From positions 105,001,558 through 105,065,557 of the forward strand of contig CM054178.1 of assembly GCA_028829895.1 (NCBI GenBank): a stretch of DNA of 64,000 nt, written 5' to 3'. A program made the position numbers and the translations under genes. Each line of letters starts with the position of its first letter. Position 1 is the stretch's first letter. The DNA is from Sinotaia quadrata (lineage: Eukaryota > Mollusca > Gastropoda > Architaenioglossa > Viviparidae). Below the pieces are notes generated by a model that was not told the DNA's origin, did no database searches, and was given only the letters and a program-made list of their open reading frames with translations. Below, piece after piece: positions 36,531 to 48,989 of this stretch.

Positions 36531-36702
36531 ATGCTACCATCCCATACCTGCAATAATATTACTGACTACCATTCCAGACTGGCAATAATATTACTGACTA
36601 CCATTCCAGACTGGCAATAATATTAGTGGCTACCATTCCAGATCAGTGATAATATTACTGGCTACCATTCCAGACCGGTGATAATATTACTAGCTACCAT
36701 TC
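36531..36702. repeat. 32-bp tandem repeat, about 5 copies
   Basis: CTACCATTCCAGACTGGCAA plus TAATATTACTGA with point changes. It abuts the left edge of the R2 copy. Confidence 0.95.
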
Positions 36703-37080
36703 TCTCTCATCCTGGAGCAAGCTGTCAGTCACCCCAATTCATAGTCAGCATCCCTGCCTCTGCAAGACTACACCTGTTCTAGAACCATTATCCAAGTGAA
36801 GACAGCACACTGAAAATTATTTACATTTGGAGAAGACAGACTTTCAAGGACAAACCCTCGTCAGCCTTCTCTTGTCGGTATGTGTTCGCAAACACTACAA
36901 TATTTATTGTACATCTGTTCTGTCAGATGTAAACTATGTCTTCTCTTTTGTTTTAACATTTCCAATGCAGCCAGTACTCTCAATGTACTCTTTTGTTACA
37001 TATTAAATGTCACCCGATCACTCACCAAACTCTTCTGCTCATTCTATCCATTGGTCTACTCCAGTCTAGGCTTGAATGGT
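36703..37080 (+). repeat. Interspersed repeat family R2, copy 2
   Basis: Same orientation and order of blocks as the copy at 29135-29530. The start is sharp, at the end of the 32-bp array; the right end is vague. Confidence 0.7.
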
Positions 37081-37220
37081 GTGTTTGAGGTCAGCCGAAT
37101 ATCTATCGATCTGTCTTGCTTACAACCAATCACATCACTTTGTGATTGTGATCTTACCTAAGATTCAGCGAGGGAAGCAGGCGATTTACCGAACTCCACG
37201 TGATTTCGCGAGACTCTCGC

Positions 37221-37332
37221 ACAAGTCCATTCTACTAATAAAGTATACCCACTCCTAATGCACACAAACAAAATCCACAAGTCCATTCTACTAATAAAGT
37301 ATACCCACTCCTAATGCACACAAACAAAATCC
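37221..37332. repeat. 56-bp tandem duplication
   Basis: Two identical copies, 37221-37276 and 37277-37332, containing ACAAGTCCATTCTACTAATA. Confidence 0.97.
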
Positions 37333-37860
37333 ACATTAACGCACGACTCAGGTGATGGCGACTAGTTTTCTATATTCGATTTGAAAATACTAGAATGGAG
37401 TGTCACGTGACTTTTATTCATTTAAGCCAATCTACGCCCCACCCCAGCACAATATAACGACTCTACAGCATATGTAACTTGTCGAACCACAGGACTCGTC
37501 ACCATTTCGTTCAAATGGTCGCGATTTTGCGCAAATTTAATTTCTGCGCGTAAATTATTGATACGAGTTCATGCCACTTGCCCGATGCTGGTGCCAATGA
37601 AGACTGCGGCCGTTTGTTCAGGCATTCCAGCTGATCTGTGAGATTATTAATTTTACCTGCGATTTTTCGGTACAAGCCAATGTTTGTTTTTCTAGACCGT
37701 TAACCTGACCGTCGGTTTTTCATGACAAAGTCAATGTTTATTCCCTAGACTATTAACATGACCGCTCTGTGTTTTGAAACAAAGTCAGTACTTTTTTTTC
37801 TAGACTATTTTCCTGACCCTCGGTTTGTCAGTACAAAGTCAATGTTGTGTTTTTCTAGAC

Positions 37861-37963
37861 AGTTGGATATATACTCCTTCGTTGGATATACACCTCCTTT
37901 GTTTGGATACATACCTCCTTTGTTTGGATACATACCTCCTTTGTTTGGATACATACCTCCTTT
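37861..37963. repeat. 21-bp tandem repeat, about 5 copies
   Basis: TTTGGATACATACCTCCTTT repeated; a diverged ~90-bp series with TTTTCTAGACTATTAACCTGACC lies just upstream (37690-37860). Confidence 0.95.
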
Positions 37964-38396
37964 GAAGTCTACAGTGGAAGTGGACTGTCAAAACAGTTTG
38001 AATTCACATCAAATGTCAAAGTGAGCCCGAAACAGAAAGGGGTTCGTTTACACGTTGACCCAATTAGACAAACTGAAATGGATTTGATGTCCACTACCGA
38101 AGCACCATAATACCTATTATACTTTTTCACTGCTGTAGGCAGACAATTCCATTTTCCCTTCATTTTCTTACACTTTGTTTGTTTGCTGTTTGCTTGCTGT
38201 TTGTTTGCTAGCTGTTCGTTTTGCATTGTAAATAAAATTCTAGTTACAAATTAAAATTATGAACTTCAGCTGTTTCTAGTCTGATGCAATTTAAATGTGT
38301 TATTTAAGTGAGCAAAGTTCGTCACTTTTCTTCACATTATATTTTATTTTTAAACGGAGACACGTATATAACAATATTCCTGTAACGTTTACTATG

Positions 38397-38607
38397 CTGA
38401 ACATAACGACATATTTAAGATAGTACTAAGTACAAATGTGTCACCAAAAATCATGACATTTTACATTGCTGAACACAACGACATATTTAAGATAGTACTA
38501 AGTACAAATGTGTCACCAAAAATCATGACATTTTACATTGCTGAACATAACGACATATTTAAGATAGTACTAAGTACAAATGTGTCACCAAAAGTCATGA
38601 CATTTTC
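38397..38607. repeat. 72-bp tandem repeat, 3 copies
   Basis: CTGAACATAACGACATATTT recurs at 38397, 38469 and 38541. Confidence 0.97.
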
Positions 38608-38782
38608 TCCACCAAGGGCGTAAAAAAAAGTGCAACAAAATAAATGGCTGGAAGTGAAACAAAAATATGCAGTTTCCACCAATATAAAAGAGAAAGGAAA
38701 AAACCAGCACGAAATTTTTATTATAAATATTAATAGTCAGAATGCCTTTCTCTAGCCACTTACTGACTCTCTACGTACAGCT

Positions 38783-39470
38783 TACCCAAGCCTTGAGTTC
38801 TTTATTAGTGATACAATAGCCAACACGAAAGGATAAAGAAACCCAACATAATGCCAGACATGTACGTTACAATCTGGTACAGTTTTTTCAAATTTCGGAA
38901 GAGATATAATTGTAACACCAGGTTATGATAAGAATTTGTTCAAACCTTCAGTGTTATTGATCTCGAACTGTTCAAAGATCGTCACCAGATAATAAATAAT
39001 AAAAAAAAATATTACAACAAAAAAAAAACGTTTATTTTTTAAAACCCTACAAAAACATTTGGGGTTTCAAAAGGGACTTTCCTCTCGACTCTACCCGGAA
39101 ACATAGCCTACCCATGCCTGGAATTATTATTAGTGACACTTTAGTCCAAAAGAAAAAAAAATCTTGTATATCATCTACCAGTCACGTACGCTAAAACCTC
39201 GTACAATTTCCCAACAAATGAATGCCCATTTCTGAACTGACATAAGTGTACTCTTAGCACACCTGTTTTTGATAAGAATGTGTTCAAACCTTCAGTGTTA
39301 TTGCTCTAGTATTGTTAGAGGGTTCCCAAACAGAAGCACCAGAAAATAAATAAAACTAAAAATGTTACAAAGAAACGCTGTTTTATTAAAAAAAAAAAAA
39401 AAAAACCACCCCACAAAACATACGGGATTGTAAAAGGGACTTTCTACTCGATTCTACCCGGAATCAATAT
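38783..39470. repeat. Diverged tandem duplication, period about 326 bp
   Basis: Left copy 38783-39108, right copy 39109-39470. Shared ordered blocks include TACCCAWGCCTKGA, TTATTAGTGA, GATAAGAATKTGTTCAAACC, TTCAGTGTTATTG, AAAAGGGACTTTC and TCTACCCGGAA. Each copy carries a poly-A run of different length. Confidence 0.9.
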
Positions 39471-40771
39471 TACGGCTCTTCTTTCTACCCTGGTCGTGCA
39501 CAGTGTTTCCGGTGTCGCAAGCATGGGGGTGTGCTTTGCAGGGAAGAGCATCGCCATTGATTGAAGCGGTGTGCCTCGATTGATTTTTGTTTTCAATGAT
39601 GGAACTTTTCCAGAGGGAATTTTTTTTTTAGTTTTGTTTTTACTTTAGCACAGTGTTTAGAAAACCCTCTAGGAACTGGGCTCTTTTCTAAGAATAAAAC
39701 CCCCCAAACAAAATAACCTTCGTGTAGTTCCTTTTGCACAAAGCAAGATCCAACCCACACTGCCTTCTCTTTCAACCGTTTGCTGAGAAATTAAAGTTCG
39801 CATAAACACCTATTGCACAACATCAAGGATCACAGAGCTAGGCCCATTTTCCCAACCGCTTAGACGTCCTTTGTGTAGTGGTGGTCACGATAAAGCGCGG
39901 ATCTCTTTTGTAAGCGCCACACTCGCATAAGAAACTTGAAGTGAAACACCAAACAAACACACACACACACCCTACGCCCAGACGCCCAGGCCCATTATTT
40001 GACTGTCCAGTGTCTTTGCGTGGTAAAATTATTTTTCATATCCAATCCGTAGCATAAAATGCTGTCCAGTCTGCAGACGGACGAACTCTTAAGATAAAAC
40101 CAAGAGGAGGTGCAAGAGAACATCTTCAATTACGTAATGCTGACAGAAAAACATGAACAGCCACTAAAAGATTAAAGTGAATTGACTAAATTGTGTATGC
40201 CAATGTTCATTAGTCCTGGATTAATACTGGCTTTGAAGTGAGCATATAATCTGTTCGAAAAATTGGCCAGTCACAAGGAATAACGATCGAAGATTAAAAC
40301 GATTTGTAATAATCTTTTTAAATAATCTTTTACGAAGTTCGTTCGCACCAGTCCATTTTTTTTAAAATGGGTGATTTCTTATTTACGTTTCTAAATCAGC
40401 GATGTCTTACAGAACTTTCTATTATATAAACATCTGGTTTCGTTCTCGAAAAACGGACACCACCAGCGATTGTACTAATCCCTTGTTGGCCTACTACCGT
40501 CAGAGGAGGGATCTCTTTACGTGCAATACGTGCGTGCGTGCATTAGCGTCAAACCTTTATCAGTTCTTGCACACTGCAGGAAATAGAGACAGGACTAAGG
40601 TTTCCAGAACAAGTTTTCACTGCTTTGAGAGAATCGATTTTTTTCTCCGCTAGAACCCCATCCGGCGCAGTGTCGTCTCACCTTCGGGTTACCTGGGTGG
40701 GTGTCAAAGTATGGAAACTATGAGAGCGAACAAACGAGCGAGAGAGCAATAGACAGGGAGAAAGAGAGAAA
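39471..40771. other. No gene seen
   Basis: Mixed composition. An 83-codon frame at 40402-40653 (plus) is not in a repeat but resembles nothing I know and lacks splice or promoter support. Confidence 0.45.
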
Positions 40772-40808
40772 GCGCGCGCGTGTGTGTGTGTGTGCGCGCG
40801 CGCGCGCA
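40772..40808. repeat. (GC)n(GT)n(GC)n alternating tract
   Basis: 37 bp of strictly alternating purine and pyrimidine with GC on both ends, inside a GA-rich stretch. Strong Z-DNA candidate. Confidence 0.95.
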
Positions 40809-42450
40809 TGAGAAAGAAAGAAAAGGAGAGAAAAAAAGAGAATAACTGAAGATAAATAACAGGGTAGAAGAGGTAGTGAGAGTGATATTACATTCTCTGT
40901 CAGTCCTTTCTTTAAATGCCCTGATTTATCTGCTTTTCCACCACGGACGGCCACCACTTTGGAAGCAACGCATCCCCATTTATGCTGGAGATCGATATTT
41001 GTGTCTTCAGTTTACCCCATCCTCAACCTCACGACCAGGTGTGTCTTCACTGTGTTGCTGCCAAACAACGCTTTTCACTCTCGCAGGATAAAAAAGATGA
41101 TGGTTATGTACTCAAAAAACAAACGAAAAAAAATGAAGACAACAGGGAAAACATTAAAGACAGCAAGACAAACAAACAAAATGATTGGGATATGTTAACG
41201 ACAGCTACAACAATAGAAAAGAACTCTCATACAACAATAACCTTGAGGCGAATCTTACCGAGATTAACTCGTTAAAACTTTAACAAACAAACAAACAAAA
41301 ATATATAAGGATCAATTGCATGACAATTATTGTGAACACTAAAATCAGATTCCAGTATTAAGCCTGGGTTATTGATCCTCATAGGCTGGGGAAACGGTAA
41401 GTGGTTAAATGGGTCTAGGGAAATTTCTTGTTTTAAAAGTCAGATACACCAACAACACGAAGCAATAAAAGTATCAACGAAAAGTGCACTCAAATCTTAG
41501 ACACCACCCACCCACCCTTCCAGTGGAGGACTTTTTGGCAAGGTCCGGAAGAGGCAGGAATGCAATGTTTCTCAGTCTGGTGGTGAAAATTCCCGCCATA
41601 AGTCCACATAATTAGGTTCGCTTACGCCTAACAATACTTAAATATGTAAATGCTCTCTGCGAAGATGCTTAGTGTACATAAAGCTAACCGAAACTAAAAT
41701 CAGACGTATGCAGCAAAGGAAATTCAGGTGAGGCCCTGAGTCGTAAAACTTTTTATTCGAAAATCTATTGAAATATGATGCTTCCAACATCCGAACACCA
41801 CCGAAAAATCCAGCACACTCAACCAGAAAGCCAGTCTGTCTACCTGGTCACTTTTAAAGAAGAACGCGTGTACACAAACGCACGCATAAACACACACATA
41901 CAAGTAACAACCAAGAAAGTCCCCTCGTCTGCCGATCGATGGCCTTCATCTCTTGTTTACCTGTGGCCCGCAACTTGGTGTGTCATCCTCGCTAGGCAGA
42001 GAGAACAGGGCGGGTACAGGCAACACCGACATTAAGTGAGTCTGACTGAAAAGCTGGGGCATTGTGAGCTCTGACTGTACGCAGCCCTCCCGGGCGATCA
42101 ATAGTCTTCCTAATGCTCCACTATGTGAGATCCCGTCTCACCTTTTCAGTCGTGCACTGGGGTGTATGTGTTTGTGTGTGGAAGGTGAGCACGAGAGGAG
42201 GGGAAAATGAACATATGTAACATTTTTTTAAAAATGAATCAAAAGACCGGTAAAAACCCACCACGAAGCAGTGTATAGGTCCAATGTGTGTTCGTAGGAC
42301 TGGTATATATATTCTATTGTCCGTTTAGTCACAGGCATGTTTGTGATTCTATTGCTGAACTACAAATTAGCTGTTTCGATGAAGTGTTTAAAATATATCT
42401 AGCTCTGTGTAGATGGAGACGACGAAGATATTTTATGCCTAGATTATAGT

Positions 42451-42489
<39 letters not shown>

Positions 42490-44600
42490 TGTGTGTGTGT
42501 TTGGGCTATTTACAGCCCAGTCTAAAAATAAAATAATAGAAATATTTATATTTGCAAAACTAAATACAAGAAACTCGGCCATCAGGTATGCTAAGCATAC
42601 AGCTGAGAGCATAAACAATAATTCACCAAATTGAATGGTTCAGACACTCCTGCAACCCCCGCCTAAAGACAAGAAGTACATGGCCATTTGTACTGTTTGC
42701 TAATAAATAGGATGTGTTCAAGATGGGTGTTTATTTGTACTGTTTGTTAATGAATAGGATGTGTTAAAGATGGGTGTTTATTTGAGGAAATAGAATGTAA
42801 TTGTAGGTGATAGAATATGAGAGATATAAACCACGTTAATTACCCCGCCAAAAATAAAACAGAAAGAATGGCTATTAATCTAACTCCGTGAATTTGTAGG
42901 CCTACATAAAAAGAAAATCGACTTTCACTTCGTAAATGCACATCAAATTCCAAAACCAAAGTTTGCTCACAAAATATAATTATTTTCCGCTTTTCAATAC
43001 TTATCCATCCATCCCTCCATTTCGCTCTAAACTTCAGGTATCCTGAAGAAAATGAAAGTGAAAACACCAAAGAATAATATTATTATTCAATTGCTAATCA
43101 ACCATTATTGAATAAGTGAGCATTCATTTACTAACCCTTGGAAACAACTACTTAAATAGAAGAAATAATACTCATGCATTTGTTAATCACATAAGTTTAC
43201 TACATTTCAATATCACTAACTTAAAACTAACTTAAACGGGCCGGGGGGGTGGGGAGAGGTATAACAGATAGGTATGTTACTTTAAAAACAAATTAAAAGT
43301 AATTTTAATAAATAATATTTAATTTTAATTAATTATTAAGTTTAACCATTTATCTGTGATTTAAAATATTTATATGGAGCACTCCAGCTGCAAAAGTGGA
43401 ATATGATTAAATACGAACATCCATCCATCGATCTGTTTACATTTGATTTTATGATAATATTGAGCTCCCATACTTTGATTTATGCACAGTTAAAGATTAG
43501 CGGACTGATTTTATCACTCTAATGTTCACTACTAAAATCGTTTCCATTAATAATCTCTATTTAAAAGAACAAAATTAAAAATTGAAGAGTCTGACATAGA
43601 TATAATTATACAGGGCAGGAACAACATTCAATATCAACCTCTCCCCCTCCCCTTCCTCCAAATACAGTTGATTTCACGAAACCTTGTGACGTAAGGAAAA
43701 AAATATATCCTTGATTCTTCAAGATTGTACTTAATGACTCTGTTTCATTTCTGTGGTGAAATAAAAGTTTTATGGACAGTTGGGCTGAATGGTATTGGGC
43801 AGGAAAAGACAATCAAGAAAGGAGGCGTGGCATGTCACTGTGAAAGAAGTGCAGTTTCTATTTTTAGTAATTATTATAGACAGCAATAAATAAAATAAAG
43901 AAAACGAAAGTTTTATATGTCCAAGTGAACAAAAAATCAACTAATCAAGTGTGCAAAAGTTAAAATGTTTTATGAAATCTATAAATATTTTTTAAAAGAA
44001 TACTATGTCTGGTGGGCAAGAGTGATTCCCCTTTCATTATAACATCCAGCATAATTTCACTTTCTGGCATAAGTTTAAATTAGTACCTGTTGCTTACTTA
44101 AAGAAGGAATACCATTTTTTAAAAAAACAACAACAATTTTTAAACGTTTGAATCATGAACTGAATCAAAGCGATAAGAGTCTTTGCCGCGTCCCTTGAAA
44201 TCAAAGTAAAAAACTGCCATAGATGAATTTTTTCTTACCTGTATAATTATACGTGGATTTAACGGGGTGGCTATGAGAAGAAAAACTGGATATGCAAAAT
44301 CAAACAGCTGTGCGCGGAGGATGTCTCCTGTCTGCCGCCACACCCCGCAATTGTCTGAACTGGATTTAACTCGCACGTGGAACCGGCGTGTCACCTCGCT
44401 GCCACCCGGAGCAGACGGCAAGACCAATCAGAGGAAGGATGGCGCAGGCTGAAAGACCAGCTGACAAGGTGAAGAACTTGGAGACAAACACCTCCGCAAG
44501 GCACCCTTACAGACTGGACAGCACCCCCATGTCACGATTTTCCGCGCGTGCACAGACGAACCTGGAGTGAGATCCACGTCACGGATCTAAGGTAACTCAC
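40809..44600. other. No gene seen; GC-richer patches at 41.9-42.1 and 44.2-44.6 kb
   Basis: Mostly AT-rich. A GT microsatellite lies at 42449-42500 and a 50-bp duplication with GTACTGTTTG and GATGTGTT at 42685-42785. The 44.2-44.6 kb patch has several CG dinucleotides and overlapping short open frames on both strands, none recognised. Confidence 0.45.
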
Positions 44601-44659
44601 TCAAGCGAAGTGAATTTGACCCCCAAAGAAAACTTTCATCGTGCCTCTAACGTTACATA

Positions 44660-44755
44660 CAAACGTCAAGTGAAAATGACGTTACTTGAACTCAAGTGAA
44701 TATGACGTTACTTGAACTCAGGTGAATATGGCGTTACATGACAAGTGAACATATT
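44660..44755. repeat. 26-bp repeat carrying TCAAGTGAA and TGACGTTA
   Basis: TCAAGTG at 44666 and 44692, TCAGGTG at 44718 and ACAAGTG at 44741, each followed by AATATGACGTTA or a variant and interleaved with ACTTGA. Confidence 0.85.
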
Positions 44756-45092
44756 CTGACTACATGTATCAACTCAAGCGTAACAGCACACCATTATCAG
44801 AGCAACAAAGCTCTAACGAAATTCAAACCCCGTCTGCTCTTAGACCCTAAACGTGTTTCGATGCATTTTTTTTTTTTTTAACAAACTGTAACCATCACCT
44901 TGTGAAAAATTCTACTTCCTAGGTCAGACGTATCAGTGACGTGAAAGTGAACTTGTCGAGGGACAATTAAGATCATATGTGTGGGACATTTACAGATGTC
45001 AGGTATGGGACAATTTATGGGCATAAGAGACAATTACAGCTTACAACATAGCGTTCTTACAGTAGATCTTTTTTCTTTTTCTTTCCGTTCTT

Positions 45093-45127
45093 TTTTTTTT
45101 TTTTTTTTTTGGTGGTGGTGGTGGTAG
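45093..45127. repeat. Poly-T followed by (GGT)n
   Basis: T run of about 20 followed by four to five GGT units. Confidence 0.9.
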
Positions 45128-45599
45128 TTTAGTAGTGTAGCAGTGTTAACTATGTCATTTAACACCAATACTTAGGAAGTATGAACAGCCTCTAACGTAA
45201 AGGTACAAGAAAACAGCAACACAAACTTTATATATTATAAATACATGGCATGACGATTGAGTAGTGAGGAAATATAAATATTAATTATCTGCAGCAGAAA
45301 TATACTAACATGAAAGGTCAAAGGTAGTAAGCACGACAGAAGTTGGGTCACTGGACTGATCGATTCGCACACACACACCCACCCACCCACCCACACACAC
45401 ACACAAAATATTTCGACGATTCGGTATCGAATCAAGAACCTCATCTGTGAGTCTCTAGTAGTGAAAATATCTTTCTCTATAAAAGCAATACCTGTCTGTA
45501 ATCACAACAAATCAAACGTCACTTAAACTAGAAGCGAAAGTACAATGCCGCAAATCGTCTCCACTGAAAACAGCACTAAGATAGAGGAAGCGAAGTCGT

Positions 45600-46080
45600 G
45601 TGTGTTTGCCGTTACCGGACATCGATCGGGCTTTTGCTATTTAGTCCCGTAAGACGGACAGCCTCAATCCGACCCTCCAACCCCACCCTCGCCACCCACT
45701 ACTCTCTTCTTTCCCTCTCTATCCATTTCCTGTCCAAGGCTCCCATCCCTCCCCCCCCTCAAACACTCCCACCTGTCTCTCATCTTTCTCCATCCCGGTG
45801 TACCGTACCATCCGAGCCCCGCCTTTTCTCCTTGGCACAGGTGTAGTGTTATGGGCACAGCGCGGCGAAAGCACGGTCCCGTTTCCATGGCAACGCGGCT
45901 CAATATTGCCGGTGCGCCATTACTGTGGGATGTGCAATTAACCCCCGTGGCGAATCGCCCCTCACCTAGTGGTGCACAGAGGAGTGACAGCGAGACACCA
46001 CATCGTTCGTTGGTTTTCGTGGTACGCACAGCCGAGACATTACAACCACCACCACCACCACCCCACACACACCTCTGGTG
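45600..46080. promoter_or_regulatory. GC-richer block with RFX X-box
   Basis: C-rich left half, then a CpG-containing right half. GTTTCCATGGCAAC at 45881-45894 is a near-perfect palindromic X-box as bound by RFX factors. Overlapping frames are open on both strands but unrecognised. A distal enhancer or an unseen promoter is possible. Confidence 0.4.
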
Positions 46081-46099
46081 GTTAGTTTGGTTTCCATAA

Positions 46100-46178
46100 C
46101 AAACGAAATACTTTAAAAATAAATGTCTTAAGCGATGAATGAAATAAATGTCTTAAACGATGAATGAAATAAATGTCT
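46100..46178. repeat. 31-bp tandem repeat, 2.4 copies
   Basis: AAATAAATGTCTTAAACGAT plus GAATGA, diverging at the right end. Confidence 0.85.
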
Positions 46179-46784
46179 TAAAGGTTCAAAGGGTCGAGAT
46201 TAACTTTAAACCATGAGTTGTGATTAACATTAGCCAGGAGCCATGGTTAACATTAGTCATGAAACATGGTTAATTTTAGCTATGGAATAGAAAACGTATA
46301 AAAAGACATATACACAATATACAGATTCGAGATTTTCAATCCTTTCTTTCTCCCGACAAAAGGTTGCTTTTTTTTTGTTTTTGGTTTTTTTTCCTTGTTC
46401 AGAAAATGGTGCAAAATCTCTTCCCAACCAATTAATCATTTCTACATCGCACATGAAAGTAATACGTGTAAAGCACTTTTGAAAAATTCTAAATGCATTT
46501 ATTATAAATTATATGAATTCTTTCTCTTAATCTCTGTTTCGTAAACATAATGTTTACCGAATCTCGATTCCCTCGCATTGAGACAATTAAAACAAAAATA
46601 AGGGAGTGGGGAGCGAAACAAGTGTTTTTACTTCCCATATCTTCACATTAGTGCTAATCAGTTTACGAGTACTTCTTTTTGTGCACGGAATGAGAAAACA
46701 TACCGAATGCATCTTTATTTTTGCAGACATTTTTGGTTCTCTGTCAAAAGGTGTTAAAGCAAAGTGATAGAGAAACTTCACTAA

Positions 46785-46920
46785 TTCACGTGTTTGTCAC
46801 TATGTGACGTGGTCGGTGAGAGAATTAATCGATCGTACGTGTTGTGACGTAGTCGGTGTGGGAATGAAGCGAACTATTTGGTGCTGTGTGACTAGGTCAG
46901 AAAGGGATTCAAGCGGATGT
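46785..46920. repeat. Three diverged copies of a 50-bp unit with TGTGACG
   Basis: TATGTGACGTGGTCGGTG, TTGTGACGTAGTCGGTGTGG and TGTGTGACTAGGTCAGAAAG are spaced by about 50 bp. Confidence 0.7.
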
Positions 46921-48477
46921 ATTTCTGTTGAAGTGGTAAACTGTCCTATGCTCGCTTATCTATATTAATTCGAATATAAACGTATAAAAATCAGCGAGAT
47001 CCGCAATAGGTAGAACTATATATATATATTATAGTAAGGCGAAGATAAACGTATGAAAATCAATGAGATCCATAATGTATACAACTGTAATAATGAAACA
47101 TGAGACTGATCACATACTGCAATGTTTTCATTAAAGACAGAATTAATAGGAGAATTGTTTACTTTAATTGTTGTTAAGGGTTACTTCAACAGAATGGTGT
47201 TATAATTTTATTTTTCTTTAAAAAATAAACAGAATAGAACTTAAAGTCACAAACTTTATTTTCTTACTAATGTACTTATTTATAGTATAAATTAAACTAA
47301 AAATTACACACAGCCCCAATACTCCCCACTAATAAATCAACAAAATTATTTTTATTTAAAACGAAATTAAAGTAAAAACACATTAAAAAATAGAACTTGA
47401 CGTAAACATCTCAACGTGTTCGAATTAAAATATATTTATTTCTTCTTATAATTATTTCTTCTTTTAAATCAACTTAATTATTACGGACATGTTAATTTGT
47501 TAGTGATTTCAGAGGGAAGCTTTTCTTTGTCCAAAGGTTACAACCGTCCACCATCTTTTCTTAGTCCTACAGTATCGTCAATGATAATGATAAAAATTTA
47601 GACGAAAGCCCAGAACTACAATTAAAAGAGTTTACAAGCAAATGCAACAGAACGATCTTGTAACTACATACTGTTTCACTCTCAGTGCACTTGCACTAGA
47701 GAATCGCAGAACGTCTCGACAATCTGAATGCGGGGAATGGCAACAAACCAAGCCAGTAATCTCCCTTTGCGAAGGCATGAACTGGAGTGAGATAAGATAT
47801 GGCGGTCACTCAGTGGTCAGTTATTAACGACAGCCCGCTAACGAAACCTTTCGGGACGGCACCGGTAAGAAGGTTAGTCGGAGGAAAATCGATTTGTAAA
47901 ATCGATGGTGTTTTTGGTGCTCCTTGGAGTCAATGAAAGGTTCTGGAAATAGGTTCCTTGCAGTCCTCACTGAGCTTAAAATCACTCACTCAAACATGTG
48001 GCTTTTGAGTGGACAGTTTGAGCGAACCGAGGTCAAGACAGACCCTTAGAAGCATGTGTCGTTATTTGCCAGTGAAATTAAACAAAATCATTACAGAAAT
48101 TAATTGCTTAGTTATGAAATTTCAAATTAAACAGATTGTATAAACCATGAGCTTTTATGTACAGTTAAAAAGTATACGAGGCTAACAAGTAATATGATTT
48201 AACTCTTAATCCGTTTAAAGCGCTTATAGAAAACTTAAGAGGGTAAAAATGGAAATTGAATCATTCTTGATAATGGATGAAGATTGCAATCGGAAATTAA
48301 AGTTTTACGCAGACAGATCATCATGGTACACAAAAGAAAATAAAAACTAATGAAAGGGGTAAATAAACACATATAATGGAGTGCACTGAAGAAAATAATT
48401 AAAATCATCAAATAATATTCGGAAATGCATGCTATTTGTTTTTTATATATATATACTTAATAAGCTCTATGATGTGT
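46921..48477. other. No gene seen
   Basis: AT-rich. A diverged ~65-bp duplication with TAAACGTATRAAAATCARYGAGATCC lies at 46977-47070. No exon is recognised. Confidence 0.5.
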
Positions 48478-48830
48478 AAAGAAGTGTTTATAAAATGAGA
48501 TTGAAAGAAGTGTTTATAAACAAAAGATTAAAGAAATGTTTATAAAGTGAGATTGAAAGAAATGTTTATAAACACAAGATAAAAGAAGTGTTTATAAAGT
48601 GAGATTGAAAAAAATGTTTATAAACAAAAGATTAAAGAAGTGTTTATAAACACAAGATTAAAGAAGTGTTTATAAACACATGATTAAAGAAGTATTTAGA
48701 AACATAAGATTGAAAGAAGTGTTTAGAAACAAAAGATTACAAGAAGTGTTTAGAAACATAAGAATGAAAGAAGTGTTTAGAAATACAAGATTGAAAGAAG
48801 TGCATTTGGAAACAGGAAGAGATAACAGGT
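48478..48830. repeat. 26-bp minisatellite, about 13 copies
   Basis: GAAGTGTTTATAAACACAAG plus ATTAAA, changing gradually to a TTTAGAAACA variant toward the right. Confidence 0.95.
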
Positions 48831-48989
48831 GTATTCAGAAATATATATTCATAAACCTTTTGGACAACTAAAAGTTAAAGTGTATTTAGAAACACACAGA
48901 GCTGAAGAATTCGGAAAATTGAAGAATTATAAGATAATCTATTTAGAAAAATATACAGTATACTTATATTAAAAAATGTAAAAAGATTT

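Noticed and set aside
40402..40653. 83-codon plus-strand frame
   Set aside because: No recognisable domain, ordinary for chance given the length of sequence scanned; left as part of a no-gene region.
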